This document shows positions 14,946-30,600 of a stretch of 64,000 nucleotides of DNA, one piece after another. Position numbers and translations under genes: made by a program. A model generated the notes under the pieces. The model searched no databases, had not been told where the DNA came from, and was given only the letters and a program-made list of their open reading frames with translations. Source of the DNA: Megachile rotundata (taxonomy: Eukaryota; Arthropoda; Insecta; Hymenoptera; Megachilidae); contig NW_027473314.1 in the NCBI RefSeq assembly GCF_050947335.1, positions 992,001 to 1,056,000 of the forward strand, read 5' to 3'. Each line of letters starts with the position of its first letter. Positions within the stretch are counted from its first letter, which is position 1.

Positions 14946-17900
14946 ATACAATCACAATCATACAATCATAATCATGCAATCACAATCATACAAGGACAAT
15001 CATACAATCACAATCATGCAGTCAAAATCATACAATCGCAATCACACAACCACAACCTTACAATCACGATCATACGATCACAATCATACGATCACAATCA
15101 TACCATCACAATCATACAATCACAATCATACAATCACAATCATACAATCACAATCATACAATCACAATCATACAATCACAATCATAGAATCACAATCATA
15201 CAATCACAATCATACAATCACAATCATACAATCACAATCATACAATCACAATCATACAATCACAATCATACAATCACAATCATACAATCACAATCATACA
15301 ATCGCAATCAAAGAATCACAATCATACAATCACAATCATACAATCACAATCATACAATCACAATCATACAATAGCAATCATACAATCACAGTCAAACAAT
15401 CACAATCATAAAATCACAATCATACAATAACAATCATACGATCACAATCATACAATCACAATCATACAATCACAATCATACAATCACAATCAAACAGTCA
15501 GAATCATACAATCACAATCATACAATCACGACCATACAATCACGATCATACAATCACGATCATGCAATCACAATCATACCATCACAGTCATACAATTACA
15601 ATCATACAATCACAATCATACAATCATAATCACAAAATCACAATCATACAATCACAATCATACAATCACAATCATACAATCACAATCATACAATCACAAT
15701 CATACAATCACAATCATACAATCACAATCATACAATCACAATCATACAATCACAATCATACAATCACAATCATACAATCACAATCATACAATCACAATCA
15801 TACAATCACAATCATACAATCACAATCATACAATCGCAATCAAAGAATCACAATCATACGATCACAATCATACAATCACAATCATACAATCACAGTCATA
15901 CAATCGCAATCATACAATCACAATCATACAGAAACAATCATACAACCTTAATCATACAACCACAATCATACGATCACAATCATACCATCACAATCATACA
16001 ATCACAATCATACAATCACAATCATACAATCACAATCATACAATCACAATCATACAATCATAATCATGCAATCACAATCATACAAGAACAATCATACAAT
16101 CGCAATCACACAACCACAATCTTACAATCACGATCATACGATCACAATCATACGATCACAATCATACCATCACAATCATACAATCACAATCATACAATCA
16201 CAATCATACAATCACAATCATACAATCACAATCATACAATCACAATCATACAATCACAATCATACAATCACAATCATACAATCGCAATCAAAGAAACACA
16301 ATCATACGATCACAATCATACAATCACAATCATACAATCACAGTCATACAATCACAATCATACAGTCACAATCATACAATCACAATCATACAATCACAAT
16401 CATACAATCACAATCATACAATCACAATCATACAATCACAATCATACAATCACAATCATACAATCACAATCATACAATCACAATCATACAATCCCAATCA
16501 TACAATCGCAATCAAAGAATCCCAATCATACGATCACAATCATACAATCACAATCATACAATCACAGTCATACAATCGCAATCATACAATCACAATCATA
16601 CAGAAACAATCATACAACCTTAATCATACAACCACAATCATACGATCACAATCATACCATCACAATCATACAATCACAATCATACAATCACAATCATACA
16701 ATCACAATCATACAATCACAATCATACAATCACAATCATACAATCACAATCATACAGTCACAATCATGCAATCACAATCATACAATCACAATCATACAAT
16801 CACAATCATACAATCGCAATCATACAATCACAATCATACAATTACTATCATACAATCACAATCATTCAATCGCAATCATACAATCACAATCTCACAATCA
16901 CGATCATACAATCACGATCATACAATCACAATCTCACAATCACAATCACACAATCACAATCATACAATCATAATCATGCAATCGCAATCATGCAATCACA
17001 ATCATACAGAAACAATCATACAATCACTATCATACAATCACAATCATACAATCACAATCATATCATCACAATCATACAATCACAATCATACAATTACAAT
17101 CATACAGTCGCAATCATACAATCACAATCATACAGAAACAATCATACAACCTTAATTATACAACCACAATCATACGATCACAATCATACAATCACAATCA
17201 TACAATCACAATCATAGAATCACAATCATACAATCACAATCATACAATCAGAATCATACAATCACAATCATACAAGCACAATCATACAATCACAATCATA
17301 CAATCACAATCATACAATCACAATCATACAATCACAATCATAAAATCACAATCATACAATAACAATCATACGATCACAATCATACAATCACAATCATACA
17401 ATCACAATCAAACAGTCAGAATCATACAATCACAATCATACAATCACGATCATACAATCACGATCATACAATCACGATCATACAATCACAATCATACCAT
17501 CACAGTCATACAATTACAATCATACAATCACAATCATACAATCATAATCACAAAATCACAATCATACAATCACAATCATACAATCACAATCATACAATCA
17601 CCATCATACAATCACAATCATACAATCACAATCATACAATCACAATCATACAATCACAATCATACTATCACAATCATACAATCACAATCATACAATCACA
17701 ATCTCACGATCACGATCATACAATAACGATCATCCAATCACAATCATACAATCGCAATCATACAATCGCAATCATACAATCACAAACATACAGAAACAAT
17801 CATACAATCACTATCATACAATCACAATCATACAATCACAATCATAAAATCACAATCATACAATCACAATCATACAATCACAATCATACAATCACAATCA

Positions 17901-18296
17901 TACAATCACAATCATACAGTCACAATCATGCAATCACAATCATACAATCACAATCATACAGTCACAGTCATACAATCACAATCATACAATCACAATCATG
18001 CAATCACAATCATGCAATCACAATCATACAATCACAATCATACAATCACAATCATGCAATCACAATCATACAATCACAATCATATAATCACAATCATACA
18101 ATCACAATCATACAATCACAATCATACAATCACAATCATACAATCACAATCATACAATCACAATCATACAATCGCAATCAAAGAATCACAATCATACGAT
18201 CACAATCATACAATCACAAATATACAATCACAAGTATACAATCACAATCATACAATCACAATCATACAATCACAATCATACAATCACAATCATACA
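14946..18296. repeat. Mosaic satellite segment with dispersed cassette pieces
   Basis: Only two type A markers occur here (15495 and 17413), and the first type B marker (CAATTACTATC) is at 16845. The stretch from about 16,260 to 16,970, with AAAGAAACAC near 16291 and the CAATCCC and AAAGAATCCC variants near 16490-16520, reappears near 23,770-24,500 and 28,130-28,860. The CACGACC unit seen after type A markers to the left is still present near 15531, but at 17446 it reads CACGATC, as in the right half of the window. No gene is present. Confidence 0.75.
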
Positions 18297-18856
18297 ATGA
18301 CTATCATACAATCACAATCATACAATCACAATCATACAATCACAATCATACAATCACAATCATACAATCACAATCATACAATCACAATCATACTATCACA
18401 ATCATACAATCACAATCATACAATCACAATCTCACAATCACGATCATACAATCACAATCATACAATCATAATCATACAATCGCAATCATGCAATCACAAT
18501 CATACAGAAACAATCATACAATCACTATCATACAATCACAATCATACAATCACAATCATACCATCACAATCATACAATCACAATCATACAATCACAATCA
18601 TACAATCGCAATCATACAATCACAATCATACAATCATAATCATACAATCACAATCATACAAGGACAATCATGCAATCACAATCATACAGTCACAATCATA
18701 CAATCGCAATCACACAACCACAATCATACAATCACAGTCATACAATCACAATCATACAATCACAATCATACAATCACAATCATACAATCACAATCATACA
18801 ATCACAATCATACAATCACAATCATGCAATCACAATCATACAATCACAATCATACA
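18297..18856. repeat. 560-bp tandem duplication, left copy
   Basis: The block begins at the rare variant CAATGACTATC and contains CACGATC, CATAATC, CATGCAATC at 18487, CAGAAAC and CAAGGAC. The same order returns exactly 560 bp (40 units) downstream. Canonical units flank both copies, so the exact ends cannot be placed more finely than a few units. Confidence 0.8.
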
Positions 18857-19270
18857 ATGACTATCATACAATCACAATCATACAATCACAATCATACAAT
18901 CACAATCATACAATCACAATCATACAATCACAATCATACAATCACAATCATACTATCACAATCATACAATCACAATCATACAATCACAATCTCACAATCA
19001 CGATCATACAATCACAATCATACAATCATAATCATACAATCGCAATCATGCAATCACAATCATACAGAAACAATCATACAATCACTATCATACAATCACA
19101 ATCATACAATCACAATCATACCATCACAATCATACAATCACAATCATACAATCACAATCATACAATCGCAATCATACAATCACAATCATACAATCATAAT
19201 CATACAATCACAATCATACAAGGACAATCATGCAATCACAATCATACAGTCACAATCATACAATCGCAAT
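18857..19270. repeat. 560-bp tandem duplication, right copy (visible homology)
   Basis: This matches the preceding block at +560 bp: CAATGACTATC near 18857, and the ATGCAATC marks at 18488 and 18670 return at 19048 and 19230. The match ends near 19,270, where this copy continues into CAATCGC-AAAGAATC while the left copy continues into CAATCGC-ACACAACC. The right end therefore joined a different cassette. Confidence 0.78.
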
Positions 19271-20587
19271 CAAAGAATCACAATCATACGATCACAATCA
19301 TACAATCACAATCATACAATCACAGTCATACAATCGCAATCATACAATCACAATCATACAGAAACAATCATACAACCTTAATCATACAACCACAATCATA
19401 CGATCACAGTCATACCATCACAATCATACAATCACAATCATACAATCACAATCATACAATCACAATCATACAATCACAATCATACAATCACAATCATACA
19501 ATCATAATCATACAATCACAGTCATACAATCACAATCATACAATCACAATCATACAATCACAATCATACAATCACAATCATACAATCACAATCATACAAT
19601 CACAATCATGCAATCACAGTCGTACAATCACAATCGTACAATCACAGTCATACAATCACAATCATACAGCCACAATCATACAATCACAATCATACAATCA
19701 CAATCATACAATCACAATCATACAATCACAATCATACAATCACAATCATACAATCACAATCATACAATCCCAATCATACAATCGCAATCAAAGAATCACA
19801 ATCATACGATCACAATCATACAATCACAATCATACAATCACAGTCATACAATCGCAATCATACAATCACAATCATACAGAAACAATCATACAACCTTAAT
19901 CATACAACCACAATCATACGATCACAGTCATACCATCACAATCATACAATCACAATCATACAATCACAATCATACAATCACAATCATACAATCACAATCA
20001 TACAATCACAATCATACAATCACAATCATACAATCATAATCATGCAATCACAATCATACAAGGACAATCATACAATCACAATCATGCAGTCAAAATCATA
20101 CAATCGCAATCACACAACCACAATCTTACAATCACAATCATACGATCACAATCATACGATCACAATCATACCATCACAATCATACAATCACAATCATACA
20201 ATCACAATCATACAATCACAAGCATACAATCACAATCATACAATCACAATCATACAATCACAATCATACAATCACAATCATACAATCACAATCATACAAT
20301 CACAATCATACAATCGCAATCAAAGAATCACAATCATACAATCACAATCTCACAATCACGATCATACAATAACGATCATCCAATCACAATCATACAATCA
20401 CAATCATACAATCGCAATCATACAATCACAAACATACAGAAACAATCATACAATCACAATCATACAATCACAATCATACAATCACAATCATACAATCACA
20501 ATCATACAATCACAATCATACAATCACAATCATACAATCACAATCATACAATCACAATCATACAATCACAATCATACAGTCACAATC
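19271..20587. repeat. Mosaic satellite segment with a 518-bp repeat
   Basis: The CAATCGC-AAAGAATC junction recurs at 518 bp spacing (its G bases at 19266 and 19784). Both copies are followed by the CAGAAAC-CCTTAATC string and by CGATCACAGTCATACC, which elsewhere usually reads CACAATCATACC. A string of CAGTCGTAC and ATCGTAC units near 19617-19645 is unusual. The remainder is mostly canonical units plus the CATGCAGTCAAAATC module near 20089. No gene is present. Confidence 0.72.
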
Positions 20588-21035
20588 ATGCAATCACAAT
20601 CATACAATCACAATCATACAATCACAATCATACAATCGCAATCATACAATCACAATCATACAATTACTATCATACAATCACAATCATTCAATCGCAATCA
20701 TACAATCACAATCTCACAATCACGATCATACAATCACGATCATACAATCACAATCTCACAATCACAATCCCACAATCACAATCATACAATCATAATCATA
20801 CAATCGCAATCATGCAATCACAATCATACAGAAACAATCATACAATCACTATCATACAATCACAATCATACAATCACAATCATACAATTACTATCATACA
20901 ATCACAATCATTCAATCGCAATCATACAATCACAATCTCACAATCACGATCATACAATCACGATCATACAATCACAATCTCACAATCACAATCACACAAT
21001 CACAATCATACAATCATAATCATACAATCGCAATC
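20588..21035. repeat. Type B cassette as a 224-bp tandem pair
   Basis: Two copies sit 224 bp apart (16 units), with the CAATTACTATC marker at 20667 and 20891. Each is followed in order by CATTCAATCGC, CAATCTCAC, two CACGATC units, CAATCTCAC, CATAATC and CATGCAATC. The copies are nearly the same; one visible difference is CAATCCCAC near 20766 against CAATCACAC in the second copy. No gene is present. Confidence 0.78.
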
Positions 21036-22351
21036 ATGCAATCACAATCATACAGAAACAATCATACAATCACTATCATACAATCACAATCATACAATCA
21101 CAATCATATCATCACAATCATACAATCACAATCATACAATCACAATCATACAATCGCAATCATACAATCACAATCATACAGAAACAATCATACAACCTTA
21201 ATTATACAACCACAATCATACGATCACAATCATACAATCACAATCATACAATCACAATCATACAGTCACAACCATACAATCACAATCATACAATCACAAT
21301 CATACAATCATAATCATACAATCACAATCATACAAGGACAATCATACAATCACAATCATACAGTCACAATCATACAATAGCAATCACACAACCACAATCA
21401 TACAATCACAGTCATACAATCACAATCATACAATCACAATCATACAATCACAATCATACAATCACAATCATACAATCACAATCATACAATCACAGTCATA
21501 CAATCACAATCATACAATCACAGTCATACAATCACAATCATACAGTCACAATCATACAATCACAATCATACAATCACAATCATACAATCACAATCATACA
21601 ATCACAATCATACAATCACAATCATACAATCACAATCATACAATCACAATCATACAATCACAATCATACAATCACAATCATAGAATCACAATCATACAAT
21701 CACAATCATACAATCACAATCATACAATCACAATCATACAATCACAATCATACAATCACAATCATACAATCACAATCATACAATCACAATCATACAATCG
21801 CAATCAAAGAATCACAATCATACAATCACAATCATACAATCACAATCATACAATCACAATCATACAATAGCAATCATACAATCACAGTCAAACAATCACA
21901 ATCATAAAATCACAATCATACAATAACAATCATACGATCACAATCATACATTCACAATCATACAATCACAATCAAACAGTCAGAATCATACAATCACAAT
22001 CATACAATCACGACCATACAATCACGATCATACAATCACGATCATACAATCACAATCATACCATCACAGTCATACAATTACAATCATACAATCACAATCA
22101 TACAATCATAATCACAAAATCACAATCATACAATCACAATCATACAATCACAACCATACAATCACAATCATACAATCACAATCATACAATCACAATCATA
22201 CAATCACAATCATACAGAAACAATCATACAACCTTAATCATACAACCACAATCATACGATCACATTCATACCATCACAATCATACAATCACAATCATACA
22301 ATCACAATCATACAATCACAATCATACAGTCACAATCATACAATCATAATC
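21036..22351. repeat. Satellite segment joining type B to a left-domain type A cassette
   Basis: The left part continues type B (CAGAAAC, TATCATC, CCTTAATTATAC near 21195). The right part, from about 21,340, follows the same variant order as 790-1,700, with the type A marker at 21977 and CACGACC near 22011. A tract rich in CAGTCAT units lies near 21,400-21,540. The block appears to be a splice of the two cassette families. No gene is present. Confidence 0.72.
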
Positions 22352-23239
22352 ATGCAATCACAATCATACAAGGACAATCATACAATCACAATCATGCAGT
22401 CAAAATCATACAATCGCAATCACACAACCACAATCTTACAATCACGATCATACGATCACAATCATACGATCACAATCATACCATCACAATCATACAATCA
22501 CAATCATACAATCACAATCATACAATCACAATCATACAATCACAATCATACAATCACAATCATAGAATCACAATCATACAATCACAATCATACAATCACA
22601 ATCATACAGAAACAATCATACAACCTTAATCATACAACCACAATCATACGATCACAATCATACCATCACAATCATACAATCACAATCATACAATCACAAT
22701 CATACAATCACAATCATACAATCACAATCATACAATCATAATCATGCAATCACAATCATACAAGGACAATCATACAATCACAATCATGCAGTCAAAATCA
22801 TACAATCGCAATCACACAACCACAATCTTACAATCACGATCATACGATCACAATCATACCATCACAATCATACAATCACAATCATACAATCACAATCATA
22901 CAATCACAATCATACAATCACAATCATACAATCACAATCATACAATCACAATCATACAATGACAATCATACAATCACAATCATACAGTCACAGTCATACA
23001 ATCGCAATCACACAATCACAATCTTACAATCACAATCATACGATCACAATCATACTATCACAATCATACAATCACAATCATACAATCACAATCATACAAT
23101 CACAATCATACAATCACAATCATACAATCACAATCATACAATCACAATCATACAATCACAATCATACAATCACAATCATACAATCACAATCATACAATCA
23201 CTATCATACAATCACAATCATACAATCACAATCATACAA
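22352..23239. repeat. 392-bp repeated module plus canonical tract
   Basis: The CATGCAATC-CAAGGAC-CATGCAGTCAAAATC module occurs at 22352 and again at 22744, 392 bp (28 units) apart. It is followed by CAATGACAATC near 22957 and a long, nearly canonical run. The CAATGACAATC string recurs near 26499 and 30895. No gene is present. Confidence 0.72.
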
Positions 23240-26200
23240 TCACAATCATACAATCCCAATCATACAATCGCAATCATACAATCACAATCATACAATCACA
23301 ATCATACAATCGCAATCAAAGAATCACAATCATACGATCACAATCATACAATCACAGTCATACAATCGCAATCATACAATCACAATCATACAGAAACAAT
23401 CATACAACCTTAATCATACAACCGCAATCATACGATCACAATCATACCATCACAATCATACAATCACAATCATACAATCACAATCATACAATCACAATCA
23501 TACAATCACAATCATACAATCATAATCATGCAATCACAATCATACATGGACAATCATACAATCACAATCATGCAGTCAAAATCATACAATCGCAATCACA
23601 CAACCACAATCTTACAATCACGATCATACGATCACAATCATACGATCACAATCATACCATCACAATCATACAATCACAATCATACAATCACAATCATACA
23701 ATCACAATCATACAATCACAATCATACAATCACAATCATACAATCACAATCATACAATCACAATCATACAATCACAATCATACAATCGCAATCAAAGAAA
23801 CACAATCATACGATCACAATCATACAATCACAATCATACAATCACAGTCATACAATCACAATCATACAGTCACAATCATACAATCACAATCATACAATCA
23901 CAATCATACAATCACAATCATACAATCACAATCATACAATCACAATCATACAATCACAATCATACAGTCACAATCATACAATCACAATCATACAATCACA
24001 ATCATACAATCACAATCATACAATCCCAATCATACAATCGCAATCAAAGAATCCCAATCATACGATCACAATCATACAATCACAATCATACAATCACAGT
24101 CATACAATCGCAATCATACAATCACAATCATACAGAAACAATCATACAACCTTAATCATACAACCACAATCATACGATCACAATCATACCATCACAATCA
24201 TACAATCACAATCATACAATCACAATCATACAATCACAATCATACAATCACAATCATACAATCACAATCATACAATCACAATCATACAGTTACAATCATG
24301 CAATCACAATCATACAATCACAATCATACAATCACAATCATACAATCGCAATCATACAATCACAATCATACAATTACTATCATACAATCACAATCATTCA
24401 ATCGCAATCATACAATCACAATCTCACAATCACGATCATACAATCACGATCATACAATCACAATCTCACAATCACAATCACACAATCACAATCATACAAT
24501 CACAATCATACAATCACAATCATACAATCACAATCATACAATCACAATCATACAAGGACAATCATACAATCACAATCATACAGTCACAATCATACAATCG
24601 CAGTCACACAACCACAATCATACAATCACAGTCATACAATCACAATCATACAATCACAATCATACAATCACAATCATACAATCACAATCATTCAATCATA
24701 ATCATACAATCACAGTCATACAATCACAATCATACAATCACAGTCATACAATCACAATCATACAGTCACAATCATACAATCACAATCATACAATCACAAT
24801 CATACAATCACAATCATACAATCACAATCATACAATCACAATCATACAATCACAATCATACAATCACAATCATACAATCACAATCATAGAATCACAATCA
24901 TACAATCACAATCATACAATCACAATCATACAATCACAATCATACAATCACAATCATACAATCACAATCATACAATCACAATCATACAATCGCAATCAAA
25001 GAATCACAATCATACAATCACAATCATACAATCACAATCATATAATAGCAATCATACAATCACAGTCAAACAATCACAATCATAGAATCACAATCATACA
25101 ATCACAATCATACAATCAGAATCATACAATCACAGTCATACAAGCACAATCATACAATCACAATCATACAATCACAATCATACAATCACAATCATACAAT
25201 CACAATCATACAATCACAATCATACAATCACAATCATAAAATCACAATCATACAATAACAATCATACGATCACAATCATACAATCACAATCATACAATCA
25301 CAATCAAACAGTCAGAATCATACAATCACAATCATACAATCACGATCATACAATCACGATCATACAATCACGATCATACAATCACAATCATACCATCACA
25401 GTCATACAATTACAATCATACAATCACAATCATACAATCATAATCACAAAATCACAATCATACAATCACAATCATACAATCACAACCATACAATCACAAT
25501 CATACAATCACAATCATACAATCACAATCATACAATCACAATCATACAATCACAATCATACAATCACAATCATACAATCACAATCGTACAATCGCAATCA
25601 AAGAATCACAATCATACGATCACAATCATACAATCACAATCATACAATAACGATCATCCAATCACAATCATACAATCACAATCATACAATCGCAATCATA
25701 CAATCACAAACATGCAGATACAATCATACAATCACTATCATACAATCACAATCATACAATCACAATCATACAATCAGAATCATACAATCACAATCATACA
25801 ATCACAATCATACAATCACAATCATACAATCACAATCATACAATCACAATCATACAATCACAATCATACAATCACAATCATACAGTCACAGTCATACAAT
25901 CACAATCATACAATCACAGTCATACAATCACAATCATACAGTCACAATCATACTATCACAATCATACAATCACAATCTCACAATCACGATCATACAATCA
26001 CAATCATACAATCACAATCATACAATCACAATCATACAATCACAATCATACAATCACAATCATACAATCACAATCACACAATCACAATCATACAATCACA
26101 ATCATACAATCACAATCATACAATGACTATCATACAATCACAATCATACAATCACAATCATACAATCACAATCATACAATCACAATCATACAATCACAAT

Positions 26201-27607
26201 CATACAATCACAATCATACAATCACAATCATACTATCACAATCATACAATCACAATCATACAATCACAATCTCACAATCACGATCATACAATCACAATCA
26301 TACAATCACAATCATACTATCACAATCATACAATCACAATCGTACAATCACAATCTCACAATCACGATCATACAATAACGATCATCCAATCACAATCATA
26401 CAATCACAATCATACAATCGCAATCATACAATCGCAAACATGCAGAAACAATCATACAATCACTATCATACAATCATAATCATACAATCACAATCATACA
26501 ATGACAATCATACAATCACAATCATACAGTCACAGTCATACAATCGCAATCACACAATCACAATCTTACAATCACAATCATACGATCACAATCATACTAT
26601 CACAATCATACAATCACAATCATACAATCACAATCATACAATCACAATCATACAATCACAATCATACAATCACAATCATACAATCACAATCATACAATCA
26701 CAATCATACAATCACTATCATACAATCACAATCATACAATCACAATCATACAATCACAATCATACAATCACAATCATACAATCACAATCATACAATCACA
26801 ATCATACAATCACAATCATACAATCACAATCATACAATCACAATCATACAATCACAATCATACAATCACAATCATACAATCACAATCATACAATCACAAT
26901 CATACAATCACAATCATACAATCACAATCATACAATCACAATCATACAATCACAATCATACAATCACAATCATACAATCACAATCATACAATCACAATCA
27001 TACAATCACAATCATACAATCACAATCATACAATCACAATCATACAATCACAATCATACAATCGCAATCAAAGAATCACAATCATACGATCACAATCATA
27101 CAATCACAATCATACAATCACAGTCATACAATCGCAATCATACAATCACAATCATACAGAAACAATCATACAACCTTAATCATACAACCACAATCATACG
27201 ATCACAATCATACCATCACAATCATACAATCACAATCATACAATCACAATCACACAATCACAATCATACAATCACAATCATACAATCATAATCATGCAAT
27301 CACAATCATACAAGGACAATCATACAATCACAATCATGCAGTCAAAATCATACAATCGCAATCACGCAACCACAATCTTACAATCACAATCATACGATCA
27401 CAATCATACCATCACAATCATACAATCACAATCATACAATCACAATCATACAATCACAATCATACAATCACAATCATACAATCACAATCATACAATCACA
27501 ATCATACAATCACAATCATACAATCACAATCATACAATCACAATCATACAATCACAATCATACAATCACAATCATACAATCACAATCATACAATCGCAAT
27601 CAAAGAA
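23240..27607. repeat. 4.37-kb tandem duplication, copy 1
   Basis: The block matches the next one at an offset of 4,368 bp (312 units) over most of its length, rising to 4,396 and then 4,382 bp near its right end through gain and loss of single 14-bp units. Shared rare marks include CATACATGGAC near 23542, ACCGCAATC near 23421, the type B marker at 24377, the type A marker at 25309, and CATGCAGATAC near 25711. It contains a long canonical run at 26,716-27,063. No gene is present. Confidence 0.82.
26716..27063. repeat. Long uninterrupted run of canonical 14-mers (about 25 units)
   Basis: Between a CACTATC variant at 26715 and the CAATCGC variant at 27064 every unit reads ACAATCACAATCAT without a substitution. 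It is the longest pure run I noticed. The corresponding run in the sister copy (31,112-31,445) is one unit shorter, which shows a single-unit length change since the duplication. Confidence 0.8.
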
Positions 27608-30600
27608 TCACAATCATACAATCCCAATCATACAATCGCAATCATACAATCACAATCATACAATCACAATCATACAATCGCAATCAAAGAATCACAATCA
27701 TACGATCACAATCATACAATCACAGTCATACAATCGCAATCATACAATCACAATCATACAGAAACAATCATACAACCTTAATCATACAACCGCAATCATA
27801 CGATCACAATCATACCATCACAATCATACAATCACAATCATACAATCACAATCATACAATCACAATCATACAATCACAATCATACAATCATAATCATGCA
27901 ATCACAATCATACATGGACAATCATACAATCACAATCATGCAGTCAAAATCATACAATCGCAATCACACAACCACAATCTTACAATCACGATCATACGAT
28001 CACAATCATACGATCACAATCATACCATCACAATCATACAATCACAATCATACAATCACAATCATACAATCACAATCATACAATCACAATCATACAATCA
28101 CAATCATACAATCACAATCATACAATCACAATCATACAATCACAATCATACAATCGCAATCAAAGAAACACAATCATACGATCACAATCATACAATCACA
28201 ATCATACAATCACAGTCATACAATCACAATCATACAGTCACAATCATACAATCACAATCATACAATCACAATCATACAATCACAATCATACAATCACAAT
28301 CATACAATCACAATCATACAATCACAATCATACAGTCACAATCATACAATCACAATCATACAATCACAATCATACAATCACAATCATACAATCCCAATCA
28401 TACAATCGCAATCAAAGAATCCCAATCATACGATCACAATCATACAATCACAATCATACAATCACAGTCATACAATCGCAATCATACAATCACAATCATA
28501 CAGAAACAATCATACAACCTTAATCATACAACCACAATCATACGATCACAATCATACCATCACAATCATACAATCACAATCATACAATCACAATCATACA
28601 ATCACAATCATACAATCACAATCATACAATCACAATCATACAATCACAATCATACAGTTACAATCATGCAATCACAATCATACAATCACAATCATACAAT
28701 CACAATCATACAATCGCAATCATACAATCACAATCATACAATTACTATCATACAATCACAATCATTCAATCGCAATCATACAATCACAATCTCACAATCA
28801 CGATCATACAATCACGATCATACAATCACAATCTCACAATCACAATCACACAATCACAATCATACAATCACAATCATACAATCACAATCATACAATCACA
28901 ATCATACAATCACAATCATACAAGGACAATCATACAATCACAATCATACAGTCACAATCATACAATCGCAGTCACACAACCACAATCATACAATCACAGT
29001 CATACAATCACAATCATACAATCACAATCATACAATCACAATCATACAATCACAATCATTCAATCATAATCATACAATCACAGTCATACAATCACAATCA
29101 TACAATCACAGTCATACAATCACAATCATACAGTCACAATCATACAATCACAATCATACAATCACAATCATACAATCACAATCATACAATCACAATCATA
29201 CAATCACAATCATACAATCACAATCATACAATCACAATCATACAATCACAATCATAGAATCACAATCATACAATCACAATCATACAATCACAATCATACA
29301 ATCACAATCATACAATCACAATCATACAATCACAATCATACAATCACAATCATACAATCGCAATCAAAGAATCACAATCATACAATCACAATCATACAAT
29401 CACAATCATATAATAGCAATCATACAATCACAGTCAAACAATCACAATCATAGAATCACAATCATACAATCACAATCATACAATCAGAATCATACAATCA
29501 CAGTCATACAAGCACAATCATACAATCACAATCATACAATCACAATCATACAATCACAATCATACAATCACAATCATACAATCACAATCATACAATCACA
29601 ATCATAAAATCACAATCATACAATAACAATCATACGATCACAATCATACAATCACAATCATACAATCACAATCAAACAGTCAGAATCATACAATCACAAT
29701 CATACAATCACGATCATACAATCACGATCATACAATCACGATCATACAATCACAATCATACCATCACAGTCATACAATTACAATCATACAATCACAATCA
29801 TACAATCATAATCACAAAATCACAATCATACAATCACAATCATACAATCACAACCATACAATCACAATCATACAATCACAATCATACAATCACAATCATA
29901 CAATCACAATCATACAATCACAATCATACAATCACAATCATACAATCACAATCGTACAATCGCAATCAAAGAATCACAATCATACGATCACAATCATACA
30001 ATCACAATCATACAATAACGATCATCCAATCACAATCATACAATCACAATCATACAATCGCAATCATACAATCACAAACATGCAGATACAATCATACAAT
30101 CACTATCATACAATCACAATCATACAATCACAATCATACAATCAGAATCATACAATCACAATCATACAATCACAATCATACAATCACAATCATACAATCA
30201 CAATCATACAATCACAATCATACAATCACAATCATACAATCACAATCATACAGTCACAGTCATACAATCACAATCATACAATCACAGTCATACAATCACA
30301 ATCATACAGTCACAATCATACTATCACAATCATACAATCACAATCATACAATCACAATCTCACAATCACGATCATACAATCACAATCATACAATCACAAT
30401 CATACAATCACAATCATACAATCACAATCATACAATCACAATCATACAATCACAATCACACAATCACAATCATACAATCACAATCATACAATCACAATCA
30501 TACAATGACTATCATACAATCACAATCATACAATCACAATCATACAATCACAATCATACAATCACAATCATACAATCACAATCATACAATCACAATCATA

